Part shown: in pieces, positions 6,197 through 7,402 of the stretch
How the letters are laid out: every line of letters begins with the position of its first letter
How positions within the stretch are numbered: the stretch's first letter is position 1
NCBI GenBank assembly: GCA_900772685.1
Contig: CAAGRP010000061.1
Span: 1-7,402, forward strand
DNA length: 7,402 nucleotides
Direction: 5' to 3'
Source: Lachnospiraceae bacterium
GTDB taxonomy: Bacteria > Bacillota > Clostridia > Lachnospirales > Lachnospiraceae
Position numbers and translations under genes: made by a program
The notes under the pieces: model-generated
What the model was told of the DNA's origin: nothing
The model's database searches: none
The model's input: only the letters and a program-made list of their open reading frames with translations

Positions 6197-7207
6197 TCAT
6201 TTATATATTGAAGGTTTCTCAATAAGTTCTATCTTTTCTTCTTTTCCTGTATCTCTTGATTTGATAAGAGTATCAGCTGTAACCGCTGCAACGTATCCGT
6301 CCCATGCACTCGGTCCTTCGTCTGTTCCGTTCTGGACCGCATCTACCCATGCCTGGATCTCGATGTCGTATGCCTCAGGGAATCTCTCTGACCAATCATG
6401 CATCATCGGAGATTTTGACTCATAGTTTGTTCTGCATCTTACTCTTGGAGGATCAGGAAGTGTGATTGCTGCCTTCTCTGTTACAACCTCGCACTGGATA
6501 TCATATGCATAAGCACCTGATGCGATGATCTCTACATCGATCCTTACGCCCTTTGAAGTGCAAAGGTTTACGATCTGAGGATTGAGATAATCGCCGCCTG
6601 TCTCTGAGCTCTGTCTGACTGTAAGAACCTGTCCGCTTACATACTCATCATCGGTGAGCCATCTTGATATATCTATCTCGTGGATGCAAACTCCGTAGAT
6701 CGCTGTATTGGTTTCAAAATTGCTTCCTGTCTGGTAAGCGTTTCTGTGTTTCTCATGGATCATAAGCGGAACGCCTATCTCTCCCGAATCGATGAGCTTC
6801 TTCATCTCAACATATCCGCGATCATATCTTCTCATGAATCCAACCTGTGTAAGCTTCTTTCCGATAGCTTCCTCAGCCTTCATAATCTTGATGCAATCCT
6901 CAGCAGTCTGTGCAAGAGGTTTTTCACAGAAAACTCTCTTTCCCGCTTTGATACTCTCAAGAACGTATCCGGCATGAGACGGGTCAGCAGATGTGATCAT
7001 GATAGCATCTGTAAGATCGCTGTTTATAACCTCTTCACCTGTCTCATACATCTTGCAGCCATACTGCTCTGCTACCTTCTTTGCTGATTCCGGGAAGAAA
7101 TCCGCTACAGCTGTTACCTCAGCATTCGGGATCTTGTTTGTGATCCTTTCGACATGGGTACGACCTATAGCGCCGCAGCCGATCAAACCTATCCTTACCT
7201 TTTCCAT
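6197..7207 (-). CDS. iolG: Inositol 2-dehydrogenase-like oxidoreductase (Gfo/Idh/MocA family)
   Basis: A 336-residue cytoplasmic NAD(P)-dependent dehydrogenase, normal length for the family. The Rossmann nucleotide-binding motif GLIGCGAIGRTH is at residues 7-18, with D36 at the end of the second strand, which usually favours NAD. The family motif EKPLA is at 95-99 with the conserved Lys96. HEIDISRWL at 176-184 supplies the conserved His176. Segments QVGFMRRYDRGY (121-132), AYDIQCEVV, AYDIEIQAW and SAWDGYVAAVT closely match Bacillus subtilis IolG as I remember it, which oxidises myo-inositol to scyllo-inosose. In IolG the catalytic set is Lys, Asp, His; here the Asp position four residues before the His is Gly172 (codon 6694-6692). 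The ATG has a strong AGGAGG (7216-7221) eight bases upstream. It is the first gene of the operon; its TGA overlaps the AAGGAGG region of the next gene. The exact polyol substrate is uncertain. Confidence 0.82.
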   Translation of the reverse strand: MEKVRIGLIGCGAIGRTHVERITNKIPNAEVTAVADFFPESAKKVAEQYGCKMYETGEEVINSDLTDAIMITSADPSHAGYVLESIKAGKRVFCEKPLAQTAEDCIKIMKAEEAIGKKLTQVGFMRRYDRGYVEMKKLIDSGEIGVPLMIHEKHRNAYQTGSNFETNTAIYGVCIHEIDISRWLTDDEYVSGQVLTVRQSSETGGDYLNPQIVNLCTSKGVRIDVEIIASGAYAYDIQCEVVTEKAAITLPDPPRVRCRTNYESKSPMMHDWSERFPEAYDIEIQAWVDAVQNGTDEGPSAWDGYVAAVTADTLIKSRDTGKEEKIELIEKPSIYK

Positions 7208-7224
7208 TGCTCTCTCCTCCTGTT

Positions 7225-7239
7225 TTGTTTACGAAACAA
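7225..7239. promoter_or_regulatory. Overlapping inverted repeat TTGTTT-ACG-AAACAA
   Basis: Six-base arms TTGTTT and AAACAA flank ACG. The right arm is shared with the 19-bp palindrome, so the region holds three half-sites (7225-7230, 7234-7239, 7241-7246) in alternating orientation. The sequence is one base short of the fully symmetric TTGTTTACGTAAACAA form with a central CG that suits LacI-family proteins, so this could be the actual operator register rather than the longer palindrome. Confidence 0.45.
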
Positions 7240-7402
7240 TTTGTTTCGTGTTTCCCTTCGTTAATACTGTAAACATTTTACGTCTGTGTTTCGCAGTTGT
7301 CAATGTGACCAATTCTACAGTTTTATAATTGGAAGGACGGCGGAAAGTCACAGTAAACATGCCGTCTGTGTCATAGACAGGCTCTGACAATCCAGCATCA
7401 AG
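7229..7402 (-). CDS. 3' end of an upstream gene, probably a RecG-like/AAA_4 ATP-binding protein (partial)
   Basis: An open frame enters from the right edge and runs 57 codons to a TAA at 7231-7229. Its first 23 residues contain AGLSEPVYDTDGMFTVTFRR, which matches my memory of the C-terminal AGLPEPxFxxxGGxFxVTF signature of the family annotated as putative ATP-dependent DNA helicase RecG C-terminal / AlbA_2-AAA_4 ATP-binding proteins. The last ~34 residues are basic and match nothing I recognise (TTAKHRRKMFTVLTKGNTK). The other two minus frames close quickly, within about 20 codons. The tail overlaps the promoter and palindrome of the following operon and stops 22 bases before the dehydrogenase start, so the tail may be read-through sequence rather than a conserved domain. 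I see no terminator between this gene and the operon. The family call is inference from a short segment; the start lies outside the window. Confidence 0.6.
   Translation of the reverse strand, partial: LDAGLSEPVYDTDGMFTVTFRRPSNYKTVELVTLTTAKHRRKMFTVLTKGNTKQIVS
7231..7249. promoter_or_regulatory. Perfect 19-bp palindrome, candidate operator for the LacI-family regulator
   Basis: The sequence ACGAAACAATTTGTTTCGT has two 9-base arms that are exact reverse complements around one central T. It lies about 20-40 bases downstream of the predicted transcription start and 9 bases upstream of the Shine-Dalgarno sequence of the dehydrogenase gene, a position where a bound repressor would block elongation. 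A second inverted repeat (7225-7239) shares its left arm. Assignment to the LacI-family protein encoded at the end of the locus is inference from proximity. The same sequence could fold as an RNA hairpin in the leader, but it has no following U-run, so it is not a terminator. Confidence 0.65.
7269..7281. promoter_or_regulatory. Inverted repeat over the -10 box, possible secondary operator
   Basis: GTAAA and TTTAC arms separated by three bases cover the -10 box and likely start region. Five-base arms are short in AT-rich DNA, so chance is a real alternative. The GTAAACA arm is the reverse complement of TGTTTAC at 7226-7232, part of the stronger palindrome cluster downstream, which is the only reason to consider it a regulator site. 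Confidence 0.3.
7269..7289. repeat. Promoter copy of an imperfect repeat
   Basis: GTAAACAT, four bases, then CGTCTGTGT; partner of 7353-7371, offset by 82-84 bases. It covers the -10 box and part of the spacer. On the minus strand it gives the second MFTV in the upstream gene's tail. Confidence 0.5.
7275..7303 (-). promoter_or_regulatory. Sigma-A-type promoter of the dehydrogenase/ABC transporter operon
   Basis: On the minus strand there is a perfect TTGACA -35 box (7303-7298), a 17-base spacer and a TAAAAT -10 box (7280-7275), one mismatch from consensus. Transcription would start near 7268, giving a leader of about 60 bases before the ATG at 7207. It is the best promoter in the window and sits directly ahead of a five-gene operon. 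It lies within the open frame of the upstream gene's 3' end. An inverted repeat GTAAA-N3-TTTAC (7269-7281) overlaps the -10 box. Confidence 0.8.
7353..7371. repeat. Upstream copy of an imperfect repeat shared with the promoter
   Basis: GTAAACAT, two bases, then CGTCTGTGT. The same two blocks occur at 7269-7289 with a four-base gap. This copy lies in the part of the upstream gene encoding TDGMFTV. Confidence 0.5.

Noticed and set aside
7231..7249. Palindrome read as a rho-independent terminator for the upstream gene
   Set aside because: No U-run follows in the minus-strand direction (AAACAAAACAGG), and it lies inside the upstream reading frame, so an operator is more plausible.
7268..7281. 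CcpA cre-type catabolite repression site
   Set aside because: TGTAAACATTTTAC looks similar at first but lacks the central CG and the CA end of the cre consensus. I found no convincing cre site in the operon promoter region.
1..7402. CRISPR array, tRNA, rRNA, riboswitch, insertion sequence or defence system
   Set aside because: No regularly spaced repeats, tRNA-like folds, transposase or inverted-repeat ends, or nuclease/effector genes were seen. The only leader long enough to inspect (7208-7268) shows a palindrome, not a known riboswitch pattern.

Overview
The window reads as one minus-strand carbohydrate/cyclitol uptake locus from a low-to-mid GC member of the Firmicutes. I infer Clostridia, most likely Lachnospiraceae (Butyrivibrio/Roseburia-like), from the lipoprotein signal ending LTAC-GGGSS with a long Ser/Lys/Glu linker, strong AGGAGG-type ribosome sites and TTGACA/TAAAAT promoter boxes. 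No rRNA, tRNA, CRISPR array, insertion sequence or phage gene is visible. All convincing genes lie on the minus strand, so transcription runs from high to low coordinates.

Layout in transcription order: (1) 7402-7229, the 3' end of an upstream gene whose visible C-terminus resembles RecG-like/AAA_4 ATP-binding proteins; (2) a strong promoter (7303-7275) and a perfect 19-bp palindrome (7231-7249), both inside the tail of that reading frame; (3) an inositol 2-dehydrogenase-like Gfo/Idh/MocA oxidoreductase (iolG-like, 7207-6197); (4) a first BPD_transp_2 permease (6182-5208); (5) a double-domain RbsA-type ATPase (5173-3671); (6) a second permease (3656-2658); (7) a substrate-binding lipoprotein (2591-1320); (8) a hairpin terminator (1247-1280); (9) a LacI-family regulator with its own likely promoter (1120-77); (10) a 76-base tail ending in a Shine-Dalgarno sequence that implies another minus-strand gene starting just outside the window.

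How it fits together: the lipoprotein captures a sugar or cyclitol outside the cell, the two different permeases form a probable heterodimeric channel, the ATPase drives import, and the IolG-like enzyme would oxidise the imported compound with NAD(P). The LacI-family protein is the obvious local regulator and the palindrome behind the operon promoter is the best operator candidate. Inositol or a related cyclitol is the leading substrate guess, based only on the dehydrogenase; no other iol pathway gene is present here.

The locus is mostly conventional. The points most worth checking are the apparent loss of the catalytic Asp in the IolG-like enzyme (Gly172), the promoter and operator buried in the 3' end of the upstream gene, and the regulator's divergent hinge together with an odd-centred operator candidate.
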